The notes under the pieces are model-generated. The model was not told the origin of the DNA, did not search any database, and worked only from the letters and a program-made list of their open reading frames with translations. A stretch of 64,000 bases of DNA from Paenibacillus_AB sp036577625 (GTDB taxonomy: Bacteria > Bacillota > Bacilli > Paenibacillales > NBRC-103111), in the NCBI RefSeq assembly GCF_036577625.1, contig NZ_JARBDC010000012.1:42126-106125 (forward strand), in the 5' to 3' direction. Shown here in pieces: positions 32,667-41,415 of the stretch. Numbering within the stretch: the stretch's first letter is position 1; the number at the start of each line of letters is the position of its first letter. The translations under genes and the position numbers were made by a program.

Positions 32667-33227
32667 GTGAGGGTCATATCGGGGTCGGCCAAGGGGAGGC
32701 CGCTCAAGGCGGTGCCCGGAATGGGAACGAGGCCGACGACGGATAAAGTGAAGGAAGCGATATTCAGCATGATCGGACCGTATTTTACGGGCGGACATGC
32801 GCTCGATTTGTTCGCGGGAACCGGCGGACTCGGCATCGAAGCGTTAAGCCGGGGGATGGAGGCGGCCGTCTTCGTGGATGCGGATCGAAAAAGCGTCGAG
32901 GTCGTCCGCGCCAATTTGCAGGCGGCCCGGCTCGAGCATCAGGCGGAGGTGTACCGGAACGAAGCGTCGCGGGCGCTGAAGGCGCTCGGCAAACGGGGAG
33001 CGAAGTTCGACCTCGTCTTCCTCGATCCGCCGTACAAAATGACGGCGATCGCCGAGCTCGTGCTGGCGATGCAGGAGATGGACCTGCTGGGCGAAGCGGC
33101 CGCGATCGTAGTCGAGCACGACGCCGCCAACCGGTTCGACGAGCGGATCGGTCAATTCGTCTGCACGAAGCGGGCCGACTACGGCGAAACCGCCGTGTCC
33201 ATTTATCGCCGCTCCGCGGAATCATGA
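32667..33227 (+). CDS. rsmD: 16S rRNA (guanine(966)-N2)-methyltransferase RsmD
   Basis: A 186-residue methyltransferase that modifies G966 of 16S rRNA in the small subunit. The family start MRVISGSAKGRPLKAVPG, the TRPTTDKVKEAIFSM segment, the SAM motif LDLFAGTGGLGIEAL and the catalytic DPPY are all present. The start is GTG 32667. coaD follows after 25 bases, as in many Firmicutes. Confidence 0.95.
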   Translation: MRVISGSAKGRPLKAVPGMGTRPTTDKVKEAIFSMIGPYFTGGHALDLFAGTGGLGIEALSRGMEAAVFVDADRKSVEVVRANLQAARLEHQAEVYRNEASRALKALGKRGAKFDLVFLDPPYKMTAIAELVLAMQEMDLLGEAAAIVVEHDAANRFDERIGQFVCTKRADYGETAVSIYRRSAES

Positions 33228-33252
33228 ACCGGACAGGATAGGAGAGAAAACG

Positions 33253-33762
33253 ATGAGCGAAAACAAGCACGACTTTAAAATCGCCGTATATCCGGGAAGC
33301 TTCGACCCGGTCACGTTCGGGCATTTGGACATCATTCACCGCGCCGCGGCAGTGTTCGACAAAGTGATCGTAGCCGTATTAAACAACAGCAAAAAAACGC
33401 CGCTGTTCACCGTCGAGGAACGAACGCGGCTGCTCGGCGAAGCGACCCGCGGCATTCCGAACGTCGAGGTGGACAGCTTCGGCGATTTGCTTATAACGTA
33501 CGTGGCGCAGAAGAAGGCGAACGTCATCGTAAAAGGGCTCCGGGCGATTTCCGACTTCGAGTCGGAGATGCAAATGGCGTCGCTCAATCATAAGTTGAAC
33601 GATAAGGTGGAAACCTTTTTCATGATGACAAGTCCGCAATATTCGTATTTAAGCTCGAGCATCGTGAAGGAAATCGCCCGCTACCGCGGGCCGGTATCGG
33701 ATCTCGTGCCGGCCGAGGTCGAGGAAGCGCTGGCCGCCAAGTTCGCGGCGGACCGGGAGTGA
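33253..33762 (+). CDS. coaD: phosphopantetheine adenylyltransferase
   Basis: A 169-residue enzyme that adenylylates 4'-phosphopantetheine in coenzyme A synthesis. The nucleotide-binding GSFDPVTFGHLDIIHRA motif, KGLRAISDFESEMQMA and SYLSSSIVKEIA are diagnostic. A GGAGAG site precedes ATG 33253. It is full length and lies next to rsmD, with ylbJ convergent downstream. Confidence 0.97.
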   Translation: MSENKHDFKIAVYPGSFDPVTFGHLDIIHRAAAVFDKVIVAVLNNSKKTPLFTVEERTRLLGEATRGIPNVEVDSFGDLLITYVAQKKANVIVKGLRAISDFESEMQMASLNHKLNDKVETFFMMTSPQYSYLSSSIVKEIARYRGPVSDLVPAEVEEALAAKFAADRE

Positions 33763-33787
33763 CGCGAAGCGGCAGGCGGCCTCGCAA

Positions 33788-35059
33788 TCAACCGGGCGTT
33801 GCGGAACGCCGCACGACGGACAGCGCGACCGACAAGGCGGCGGCCAGCGCCAGCGCGATGCCGAGCGCGGCCATCCGGCCCGGGACGTCGGCGAGGCCGG
33901 CCCAGAACGACAAAGCGGAGCCGTTCGCCTTTGCTGCATTGCCCGACGCAAAGCCGAGGAAGCTCGGCACCGCGCGATCGAACAGGGCCGCGAGAGGGTC
34001 CCAGGCGGCGAACGTCAGGACGACCGACAAGCCGGCGTGGGTTAAACGCGAAACGAGAAACGACCGATACCGAAGGTCGGTTTGCCGAATGGCCGTAATC
34101 ACTTGAACGTGGACGGCGAGACCGCTCCAAGCCAACGCCGCGCCGATCAGCGCGGCCGTAGCCGCCTCGGAGACGGGGAGTTCGCCGATCCGGTTCGCGC
34201 CAATATGCTGCTCGAGCAGCGCGGCGAGGGCGCCTTGGACCGCCACCGGCGGAGCGACCGAATCCGGGAGGACGAGCGCGGCGGCCGCCGCGAGCAGTCG
34301 GCCGAGGCCGAGCGTGTCGAGGACGCCGAGCAGCACCGAGAAGACGATCATCGTCCCGCCGATCATCATGAGCGTCTGGATCGCGCCGGAAACCGAATCG
34401 CCCAGCAATTTGCCGAACGAACGCCCGTCCTCCAGCCTCGCTTTATGCATGTGCGCCAAAGCGCGGACAACGAGCGCCCGTTTGATTTCCTTCGCGTTCG
34501 TACCGGCGGCGGCCGACTCCCGGCCGCGGCGGCGAAGCAGGCGAAGCAGCACGCCCGTCGCGAGAGCGGAGCCGTAATGGACGACGGCGATAATCGCTCC
34601 GGCCGCGGCGCTGTGGAGGAAGCCGGCGCCGATGACGGTCAATATGAAAAACGGGTTGGCCACGTGGGAGACGGCCAAAATGCGCTCGCCTTCCTCGCGG
34701 CTGACGAGCCCGTCCCGGCGCAGCCGGCCGGCGGCTTCCGCTCCGGCGGGCATGCCCGCGGCCGCGCCGAGCGCGATCGCCCAGCCTCCGACGCCGGGTA
34801 TGCGGAACAACAAACGGGCGAGCGGCTCGAGCAGCGTTCCGATCGCGCGCGTCGCGCCGAAGCCGTTCATCAGCTCGCTAACCATTAAAAAAGGAAGCAG
34901 GGAAGGGAATACGATATTCCACCAGATCGTCAATCCGCCGAGCGACGATTGGAACGCCCGTTCCGGAAACAGTAAAATCGAAAGCACCAGGATGGCGGTA
35001 AGCAGCGCAAGCGCGACCGTATATTCGCGGCTCCGCGCGTGTAACGTCCAATGCCGCAT
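33788..35059 (-). CDS. ylbJ: sporulation integral membrane protein YlbJ
   Basis: A 423-residue polytopic membrane protein of the nucleoside-recognition ('Gate') family; in Bacillus YlbJ is needed for spore cortex formation. It has about eight or more hydrophobic segments and the conserved GAAAGMPAGAEAAGRL and VSHVANPFFILTVIGAGF stretches. An upstream GTG at 35074 is in frame, but that stretch is the GGAGGGG ribosome binding site, so ATG 35059 is the start. The position between coaD and ylbL matches Bacillus order, but it is transcribed opposite to both. Confidence 0.9.
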   Translation of the reverse strand: MRHWTLHARSREYTVALALLTAILVLSILLFPERAFQSSLGGLTIWWNIVFPSLLPFLMVSELMNGFGATRAIGTLLEPLARLLFRIPGVGGWAIALGAAAGMPAGAEAAGRLRRDGLVSREEGERILAVSHVANPFFILTVIGAGFLHSAAAGAIIAVVHYGSALATGVLLRLLRRRGRESAAAGTNAKEIKRALVVRALAHMHKARLEDGRSFGKLLGDSVSGAIQTLMMIGGTMIVFSVLLGVLDTLGLGRLLAAAAALVLPDSVAPPVAVQGALAALLEQHIGANRIGELPVSEAATAALIGAALAWSGLAVHVQVITAIRQTDLRYRSFLVSRLTHAGLSVVLTFAAWDPLAALFDRAVPSFLGFASGNAAKANGSALSFWAGLADVPGRMAALGIALALAAALSVALSVVRRSATPG

Positions 35060-35176
35060 CGAAATCCCCTCCACGTAAGCGCAAGTGGTACATGTTTACG
35101 CGTCTGGCGGACGCTTTAGACCAAGCCTGACGGGACTTAAGTTCGCGGGCGACCGATTGGAAGGAGCAGCATACGC

Positions 35177-36313
35177 ATGATCGACAGCCGTCACAGACAC
35201 CGCAACAATCTGAAATGGACGCGCGGCTTCCTTTCTTCGTTTCTCATTACGCTGACGCTCGCATACGCCTTTTATTTCATCCCGGTCCCTTACTACATTT
35301 ATAAGCCCGGAACCGCGGAGGAGCTGAAGCCGATGGTGAAGGTGGAGAACGGCGACGACGAGGAAAAGGGCGCGTTCATGCTGACGACGGTATCGATGGG
35401 CCGTTCCAGCGTGATCAGCTATTTGTTCGCAAGATTGAACCCGAATGTCGAAATACGCAAAAAGGAAGAGGTGCTTCGCGGAAGCACCGAGGAAGAATAT
35501 TCGACGCGTCAGGAATACGTCATGCTCGATTCGCAGAGCAATTCGATTCAAGCCGCCTACAAGCAGGCGGGAATCCCGTACCGGATCGATTCCCGGGGCG
35601 TTCTCGTCATGCAGACGATCAAAGCGTATCCGGCATACGGCATCCTGCATCCTGGCGATCAAATATTGCGGGTCGGCTCCCAAGCCGTAGCGAAGCACGA
35701 AGACGTCGTGAACGAATTGAAGCGGCACCAAGAGGGAGAATCGGTCGAAGTGACGGTGCTTCGCGGCAAAACGGAGAAAACAGTGGAAGTGACGCTGAAA
35801 GATTTGGACGCGATCGACAGGGAAAACGGCAAAAACAGCTCGGCCGGCAGCGCGGCGTCCGGCGGAAGCCGGATCGGGCTCGGCATTTCGACGGCGGAGC
35901 TGCTCGCGATTACCCCCGAGCAAGGGGACAAAAAGGTGACGATCGATGCCGGCGAAATCGGCGGACCTTCGGCCGGACTGCTGTTTTCGCTCGAAATCTA
36001 CAACCAGCTGACGCCCGGGGATTTGTCGAAATCGTACCGGATCGCCGGCACGGGGACGATCGATCCGGAAGGCAACGTTTGCTCGATCGGAGGCATCCGG
36101 CAAAAGATCGTCGCCGCGGACCGGGAGCAGGCGGATATTTTTTTCGCGCCGGCCGACCGCAAAAAGGGCGAATGCAACTTGAGCGCGGACGTGACGAACT
36201 ATTCGGACGCGGCCGACCAGGCGAAAAAGATCGAAACGAAAATGAAAGTCGTGCCGGTAGCGACGCTCGAGGACGCGGTTCGCTATTTGGAAGCTTTGCC
36301 GCCCAAGGCGTAG
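35177..36313 (+). CDS. ylbL: Lon-like PDZ serine protease (YlbL/SepM family)
   Basis: A 378-residue membrane-anchored protease. One N-terminal helix (about 17-37) is followed by a PDZ domain (about 125-210) and a Lon-type catalytic domain. The catalytic serine is in GEIGGPSAGLLFSLEI and the lysine in GIRQKIVAA, the Ser-Lys dyad of Lon proteases. SepM of streptococci, in the same family, processes a competence peptide; the substrate here is unknown. AAGGAG precedes the ATG. Confidence 0.92.
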   Translation: MIDSRHRHRNNLKWTRGFLSSFLITLTLAYAFYFIPVPYYIYKPGTAEELKPMVKVENGDDEEKGAFMLTTVSMGRSSVISYLFARLNPNVEIRKKEEVLRGSTEEEYSTRQEYVMLDSQSNSIQAAYKQAGIPYRIDSRGVLVMQTIKAYPAYGILHPGDQILRVGSQAVAKHEDVVNELKRHQEGESVEVTVLRGKTEKTVEVTLKDLDAIDRENGKNSSAGSAASGGSRIGLGISTAELLAITPEQGDKKVTIDAGEIGGPSAGLLFSLEIYNQLTPGDLSKSYRIAGTGTIDPEGNVCSIGGIRQKIVAADREQADIFFAPADRKKGECNLSADVTNYSDAADQAKKIETKMKVVPVATLEDAVRYLEALPPKA

Positions 36314-36336
36314 CAACTTAATGGCGGCAGCGACGC

Positions 36337-37659
36337 TCAGTCCGGGTCCCGCGCCGATATCCGGAGCGGAGGCTCGTAATAATCGCGGAACAGATCGGCT
36401 TGCGTCGGCCTGCGGTACGCGAGCGCATGAACGGTAGCGGCCCGAACGTCGAGGTCGAGAAACGGGTGGCGGCAGCTCGCCGCTCTCGTGACGACCGGCA
36501 CGGAGGCCGCTTTTCGCATCCGTTTGAGCAGCGTCCGCCCGGCCGCGGAAAAGCCGAGCACGCGCAAGTAAGGGACCCCTTCCCGCAGCAGGGCGGGCGC
36601 GATATCGTCCTTGCGATGGCCGAGCAAAATGCGCGTCATGACGCGCTGCAGCTTCGTCCGCGTATACCGCTTCGTTTTCAGCGCCCGCATCAGCTGCTCG
36701 AACGGCGCTCCTTCCTCCGGCCGAACGGCGGAAAGCGAGCGCAAAATGCGATGCTCCAGCCCTTCGGTCACTTCGGCAGATGCCGCCAGCTCGGCGGGGG
36801 AGGCGACCGCAAGCCGCGCAAACAGCGGGGCGAAGAGCGACTCCCAGCCGACGGGCGCGCGTCCCGCTTCCCACTCGCGGCGCAGCACGCGCAACGAATG
36901 GGCCGGTACGAACGGGCGCACGGAATCGACGCCTTCATCGCCGGCCAGCAGCTTGCGCAGCGCGGTCGCGCTGGCGATGCGCTCGTCCGAGATGTCCGTT
37001 TGGTTGTAGCCGGCCTTTTGCCTGCGGATCGTAAGCGGCCGCATCGATCCGCGCAGACGCCGAAGCGCGAGCAAATAATGAAGCCCGAGCGTGTTGTTCG
37101 GCTCGTTCAGCCAGCCGTCGTCCGGTCCGCCCTCGAGCAGCGTCTTCGCCGCAGCGGCATACGCGGCCGGATAGTTCGCTCCGCTTTTCAAACGGCTGCG
37201 GATCGCGTCCCGGAATTCCGCAATGCCGTCCGGCTCGTCTTGCGACTCTCCGCCGTCCGCATTGTCCGGTTCGCCGGCGCCGCGATGGCCCCGATCTTCG
37301 GCATGCAGCCGCTCGGCGGCCGATTGGAGCTGCGACAGGTCGCCGCTTTCGCTGCCGAAGCAAAACGAATCGACGACGCCGGTCGCTTCCAGCGCCGAGA
37401 CGGCTCCGTAGGCGAACCATTCGGCCGGCTGGGCCGAAAAGGCGACGGGCAGCTCGAGCACGAGGTCGGCGCCCATCCGCAGCGCCATTTCCGCCCGCGC
37501 CCATTTGCTGAGAGAGGCGGGCTCTCCGCGCTGCAGGAAGCTGCCGCTCATGACGGCTACGACCGCATCGGCGTCCGCCGCGAGCTTGCTCTGCTCGAAA
37601 TGGTAGGCGTGGCCGTTGTGCAGCGGATTGTATTCGACGATGATCCCGACCGTGTTCAG
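36337..37659 (-). CDS. tmcAL: tRNA(Met) cytidine acetate ligase TmcAL (YlbM)
   Basis: TmcAL activates acetate and transfers it to the wobble cytidine of elongator tRNA-Met. The nucleotidyltransferase motif IIVEYNPLHNGHAYH opens the protein, and AVMSGSFLQRGEPA, LELP and NNTLGLHYLLAL follow. The natural start is unclear. Family members begin just before VGIIVEYNP, where this gene has CTG 37659 with GGGGAG nine bases upstream. ATG 37728, 23 codons earlier, has no ribosome binding site. The CTG start (440 aa) is preferred. Confidence 0.88.
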   Translation of the reverse strand: MNTVGIIVEYNPLHNGHAYHFEQSKLAADADAVVAVMSGSFLQRGEPASLSKWARAEMALRMGADLVLELPVAFSAQPAEWFAYGAVSALEATGVVDSFCFGSESGDLSQLQSAAERLHAEDRGHRGAGEPDNADGGESQDEPDGIAEFRDAIRSRLKSGANYPAAYAAAAKTLLEGGPDDGWLNEPNNTLGLHYLLALRRLRGSMRPLTIRRQKAGYNQTDISDERIASATALRKLLAGDEGVDSVRPFVPAHSLRVLRREWEAGRAPVGWESLFAPLFARLAVASPAELAASAEVTEGLEHRILRSLSAVRPEEGAPFEQLMRALKTKRYTRTKLQRVMTRILLGHRKDDIAPALLREGVPYLRVLGFSAAGRTLLKRMRKAASVPVVTRAASCRHPFLDLDVRAATVHALAYRRPTQADLFRDYYEPPLRISARDPD

Positions 37660-37811
37660 ATGGCAACGCTCCCCGGATTCGGATAAAGTGAGTTCCGCGC
37701 GAAAAGGCCCCGGTTCGGCGCGGGGCATGGTTCGGCGATTTTTCGGGCAACCTTAGGTTAGCAATATTTCGCTAAGCCAGGATAAATATACTATATCACG
37801 CCCCGAAAATA

Positions 37812-37841
37812 TTGACAAAGCCCGAGCCGGATCGATATAAT
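37812..37841 (+). promoter_or_regulatory. sigma-A promoter of the yceD-rpmF operon
   Basis: TTGACA (37812-37817) and TATAAT (37836-37841) are both perfect consensus hexamers, spaced by 18 bases, 28 bases before the first start codon. Confidence 0.85.
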
Positions 37842-37868
37842 AGTCTATGTTTGTTTGGAGTGATAATC

Positions 37869-38381
37869 ATGCATTTGAACATCCGGGATCTGGCCGCACG
37901 AACGGGACAGGTCCGGCGCACCGAAGTTGCGGATATCGGTCACCTGCTCCAAGGAGACGGCGACGTAGTGCGCGTCGAGCCGTTACATGTCGATTTGCGG
38001 ATTTCGGCCGAAGGCGGCGTCGTCGAAGCCGCCGGAACGTTGTCGCTGCCCGCCGAATTCGTTTGCTCGCGCTGCTTGTGCCAGTTTTGCCGCAAGCTGA
38101 CGATCCCGTTCCGGGAAAAGTTTACGCGCGACAAAGCCGAGACGGCCGAAGACGAGGACGATCTGCACGTCGTTGGCGATGAAGCCGTCGATCTGACGCC
38201 TTTTATCGAAGAAACCGTCATGCTCGGCTTGCCTTACATTCCCGTCTGCATGCCCGAATGCAAAGGGTTGAATCCGGAAACGGGGACAAACCTGAATATC
38301 GATCCCGCGGCCGTTCCGGAAGCGCGTATCGATCCGCGATTGGCCGTGTTGCAGCAATGGTTAGACAACGAGAGTCATTAG
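37869..38381 (+). CDS. DUF177/YceD-family protein
   Basis: A 170-residue protein of the YceD (DUF177) family, linked to large-ribosomal-RNA accumulation in other bacteria. It has the conserved CSRCLCQF pair of cysteines, followed by a PECKGL cysteine near the C-terminus. GGAGTGAT precedes ATG 37869. rpmF follows 22 bases downstream, the universal arrangement for this family, and both are driven by the consensus promoter just upstream. Confidence 0.9.
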   Translation: MHLNIRDLAARTGQVRRTEVADIGHLLQGDGDVVRVEPLHVDLRISAEGGVVEAAGTLSLPAEFVCSRCLCQFCRKLTIPFREKFTRDKAETAEDEDDLHVVGDEAVDLTPFIEETVMLGLPYIPVCMPECKGLNPETGTNLNIDPAAVPEARIDPRLAVLQQWLDNESH

Positions 38382-38403
38382 TTTTGGTGAAGGAGGTGGG
38401 AAT

Positions 38404-38577
38404 ATGGCAGTTCCATTTCGTAAAACGTCGAAAGCGACCCGCGACAAACGCCGTACTCACTTTAAATTGTCCGTACCGGGTATGGTCAAATGCGACAACT
38501 GCGGCGAGCTGAAGCTCGCTCATCGCGTGTGCAAAGTGTGCGGTACTTACAAAGGCAGAGAGATCGTGAAATCGTAA
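38404..38577 (+). CDS. rpmF: 50S ribosomal protein L32
   Basis: A 57-residue ribosomal protein starting MAVPFRKTSKATRDKRRTHF. Four cysteines (CDNC and CKVC) form the zinc site, so this is the zinc-containing C+ form. GGAGGTGGG lies before the ATG. A strong terminator follows 18 bases after the stop. Confidence 0.97.
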   Translation: MAVPFRKTSKATRDKRRTHFKLSVPGMVKCDNCGELKLAHRVCKVCGTYKGREIVKS

Positions 38578-38595
38578 GATTCGGATATCGATGCG

Positions 38596-38630
38596 AAAGG
38601 CGCCTCATTTCGGTGATGCGCCTTTTTCTT
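38596..38630 (+). terminator. intrinsic terminator after rpmF
   Basis: AAAGGCGC pairs with GCGCCTTT, with an inner TCAT/GTGA stem around TTCG, then a T-rich tail. Confidence 0.88.
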
Positions 38631-38677
38631 TTGTTCGCGGTGCGGCGGCGGCCCTTTCTTTTTGGCCGGGAATAACT

Positions 38678-38706
38678 TATACTAACGTTTAGTACCTGGT
38701 AATAAT
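38678..38706 (+). promoter_or_regulatory. FapR operator and promoter -10 of the fapR operon
   Basis: TTTAGTACCTGGTAATAAT (38688-38706) matches the imperfect palindrome TTAGTACC-N-GGTACTAA recognised by FapR. It starts five bases after a TATACT -10 (38678-38683), the right place to block transcription. It implies autoregulation by FapR, relieved by malonyl-CoA. Confidence 0.75.
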
Positions 38707-38764
38707 CGATACGTCGATCGATACAATATAGGATAAGCATGCGATAGAGCAGATCGGAAAGTAG

Positions 38765-39379
38765 GTGCCCGAAATCGAAAGAATGCCGAAACGCGAGCGC
38801 CAGCAGCTGCTGGCCAAAGAGCTAGACCTAAATCCGTTCGTCACCGACGAGGAGCTGACCCGCATCTTCAAAGTGAGCATCCAGACGATTCGTCTGGACC
38901 GGCTCGAGCTCGGCATTCCGGAGCTTCGGGAGCGACTGAAAATGATGGCCGAACGAACGTACGACCAGGTCCGGTCATTGCCGATCCACGAAATTATCGG
39001 GGATATTATCGACCTGCAGCTGGACAAGAGCGGAATCTCGATGTTCGAGCTGAAGGAGGAGCACGTCTTTTCCCGTACGAAAATCGCGCGCGGCCACCAC
39101 ATTTTCGCCCAGGCGAATTCGCTGGCGATCGCCGTCGTCAACAACGAGAAGGCGCTCACCGCTTCCGCCGACATCCGGTTCATCCGGCAGGTAAAGCTGG
39201 GAGAGAAATGCATCGCCAAGGCGTACGTCCGCTCGATATCCGGGCAAAAAGGGAAGGCGAAGGTCGAAGTATTCACGTATGTCGGGGAAGAGACGGTTTT
39301 TCACGGCAACTTCCTGATCTATCGTTTTGCCAACGAACTGAGCGAAAGAGGGGAAGAGCTGCATGCGAATCGCGATTGA
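38765..39379 (+). CDS. fapR: transcriptional repressor of fatty acid and phospholipid synthesis FapR
   Basis: A 204-residue malonyl-CoA-responsive repressor. The N-terminal helix-turn-helix reads LNPFVTDEELTRIFKVSIQT and the C-terminal hot-dog domain contains HVFSRTKIARGHHIFAQANS. In Bacillus FapR controls fapR-plsX-fabD-fabG and other fab genes. A FapR-type operator lies about 60 bases upstream. Start GTG 38765 or ATG 38783 are both possible. The 3' end overlaps plsX by 17 bases. Confidence 0.94.
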   Translation: MPEIERMPKRERQQLLAKELDLNPFVTDEELTRIFKVSIQTIRLDRLELGIPELRERLKMMAERTYDQVRSLPIHEIIGDIIDLQLDKSGISMFELKEEHVFSRTKIARGHHIFAQANSLAIAVVNNEKALTASADIRFIRQVKLGEKCIAKAYVRSISGQKGKAKVEVFTYVGEETVFHGNFLIYRFANELSERGEELHANRD

Positions 39380-40364
39380 TGCCATGGGCGGGGACTTCGG
39401 TCCCGAAACGACGGTGGCAGGCGCGCTGCTGGCGGCTAAAGAATGGAGCGACGCACATCTCGTGCTCGTCGGGGACGAGAGCAAAATCGCCGCGCATTTG
39501 CCGGCCGGAACGGCGCCGGCGAACGTGACGGTCCATCACGCGGCGGATGTCATATCCGGAGACGACGAGCCGGTCCGCGCCGTTCGGCGCAAAAAGGAGG
39601 CGTCGATGGTCGTCGCCGGCAGACTGATCCGGGAAGGCGCCGCGGACGCGATGATTTCCGCGGGCAATACGGGCGCATTGATGGCGACCGGCCTGCTCGT
39701 CGTCGGACGCATCGACGGCATCGAGCGGCCGGCGCTGGCGCCGATGCTGCCGACGATGGACGGCGGCGGCTTCTTGGCGCTCGATCTCGGCGCGAATATG
39801 GACGCGAGCGCGGAAAACCTGCTCCAGTACGCGATCATGGGCAGCGTTTATCGCAGCAAGGTGCACGGCCTCCCGAAGCCGCGCGTCGGCCTGCTGAACG
39901 TCGGGACGGAGGAAGCGAAAGGAAACGAGCTGACGAAAGCGGCCTATCCGCTTCTCGCGCAAGCGCCGATTCATTTCATCGGCAACGTCGAGGCGCGCGA
40001 CCTGCTTCACGGCAATTGCGACGTGCTCGTATGCGACGGATTTGCGGGCAACATATTGCTGAAGGCGATGGAAGGGACGGCGGGGGCGGTGTTCTCGGCG
40101 CTGAAAACCGAATTTACGCGCACGTTCGTGACGAAGCTGGCCGCCGCCATTTTGAAGCCGGGCCTCGCCGCGTTCAAGAAAAAGATGGACTACACCGAGC
40201 ACGGGGCGGCGCCGCTGCTCGGCATCGACGGACTCGTGCTCAAATGCCACGGCTCGTCGGACGCCAACGCCTTTAAAAACGCCGTCAGACAAGCGCGCAT
40301 CGCGATCTCGAGCGGGCTCGTCGGCGCGATTTCTTCGGAAACCAGCAGGAAGCGAGATGGATAA
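39363..40364 (+). CDS. plsX: phosphate acyltransferase PlsX
   Basis: PlsX converts acyl-ACP to acyl-phosphate, the first step of phospholipid synthesis with PlsY. The 333-residue protein starts MRIAIDAMGGDFGPE and has VDGFAGN-like (CDGFAGNILLKAMEG) and SAGNTGALMATGL motifs. It overlaps fapR upstream and fabH downstream, so it is co-regulated by FapR. Confidence 0.96.
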   Translation: MRIAIDAMGGDFGPETTVAGALLAAKEWSDAHLVLVGDESKIAAHLPAGTAPANVTVHHAADVISGDDEPVRAVRRKKEASMVVAGRLIREGAADAMISAGNTGALMATGLLVVGRIDGIERPALAPMLPTMDGGGFLALDLGANMDASAENLLQYAIMGSVYRSKVHGLPKPRVGLLNVGTEEAKGNELTKAAYPLLAQAPIHFIGNVEARDLLHGNCDVLVCDGFAGNILLKAMEGTAGAVFSALKTEFTRTFVTKLAAAILKPGLAAFKKKMDYTEHGAAPLLGIDGLVLKCHGSSDANAFKNAVRQARIAISSGLVGAISSETSRKRDG

Positions 40365-41352
40365 CATGAATGGGATACCGGTAGGGATTCTCGGCACGGG
40401 CATGTACGTGCCGGAACGGGTGCTTACGAACAAAGACTTGGAGCGCATGGTCGATACGAACGACGAATGGATCGTCAGCCGCACCGGCATGAGCGAAAGA
40501 CGAATCGCCGCGGCGGAGCAGGCTTCGTCCGATTTGGCGTACGAAGCGTCCGTGGAAGCGCTGGAGCGGGCGGGCGTTTCGCCGGAGGAGCTCGATTTGA
40601 TCATCGTGGCGACGATCACGCCCGATATGTCGTTTCCTTCGACGGCCTGCATTTTGCAAAACCGGCTCGGCGCGAAAAAGGCCGCGGCGTTCGACCTGTC
40701 GGCGGCGTGCTCCGGCTTTATCTACGGGCTGGCCAACGCGACGGGGCTGCTCAAAAGCGGCATTTACAAAAACGCGCTCGTCGTCGGCGCGGAATGTCTT
40801 TCGAAAATTACGGACTATACGGACCGCAACACGTGCATCCTGTTCGGCGACGGGGCGGGCGCGGTCGTGCTCGGCGAAGTGCCGGAAGGCCGCGGATTTT
40901 TGTCGTTCGAGCTCGGGGCGGACGGCTCCGGCGGCGAGCTGCTCAAGGCGAGCGGCGGCGGCTCGCGCAATCCGATCAGCCAGCGGGTGCTGGAGGAAAA
41001 GTCGCAGTACATTTATATGGCGGGCAAGGAAGTGTTCAAGTTCGCCGTCAAAATTATGGGAAGCGCGGCGGAGGAAGCGCTGCGCAAAGCCGGCATCGAC
41101 AAGCGCGAGATCGATCTGCTTATCCCGCATCAGGCCAACATCCGCATTATCCAGTCCGCGTTGGAGCGGCTCGAGCTTCCGGAAGAGAAATGCATGATCA
41201 ATTTGAACAAATACGGCAACGTGTCGGCGGCCTCGATTCCGATCGCGCTCGCGGAAGCGGTGCGGGAAAATCGGGTGAAGGAAGGCGACAAGCTGCTGTT
41301 CGTCGGCTTCGGCGGAGGGCTGACCTGGGGATCGTCCGTCCTGGTCTGGTAA
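40357..41352 (+). CDS. fabH: 3-oxoacyl-ACP synthase III FabH
   Basis: FabH starts fatty acid chains by condensing acetyl-CoA or a branched acyl-CoA with malonyl-ACP. The catalytic triad is visible: Cys118 in LSAACSGF, His in PHQANIRI and Asn in NKYGNVSAAS. 331 residues. ATG 40357 overlaps the plsX stop, and an in-frame ATG at 40366 is an alternative. Bacillus subtilis keeps its fabH genes elsewhere; here one lies inside the FapR operon. Confidence 0.96.
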   Translation: MDNMNGIPVGILGTGMYVPERVLTNKDLERMVDTNDEWIVSRTGMSERRIAAAEQASSDLAYEASVEALERAGVSPEELDLIIVATITPDMSFPSTACILQNRLGAKKAAAFDLSAACSGFIYGLANATGLLKSGIYKNALVVGAECLSKITDYTDRNTCILFGDGAGAVVLGEVPEGRGFLSFELGADGSGGELLKASGGGSRNPISQRVLEEKSQYIYMAGKEVFKFAVKIMGSAAEEALRKAGIDKREIDLLIPHQANIRIIQSALERLELPEEKCMINLNKYGNVSAASIPIALAEAVRENRVKEGDKLLFVGFGGGLTWGSSVLVW

Positions 41353-41415
41353 CGGCGTCGAACCGGCGGAACAAAAGGTGTACTCAGATTAGCGACGAAG
41401 GAAGGGAATCGATGG

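Noticed and set aside
35096..36874. 592-codon minus-strand frame opposite ylbL
   Set aside because: It is antisense to the clear Lon-like protease and has no motif.
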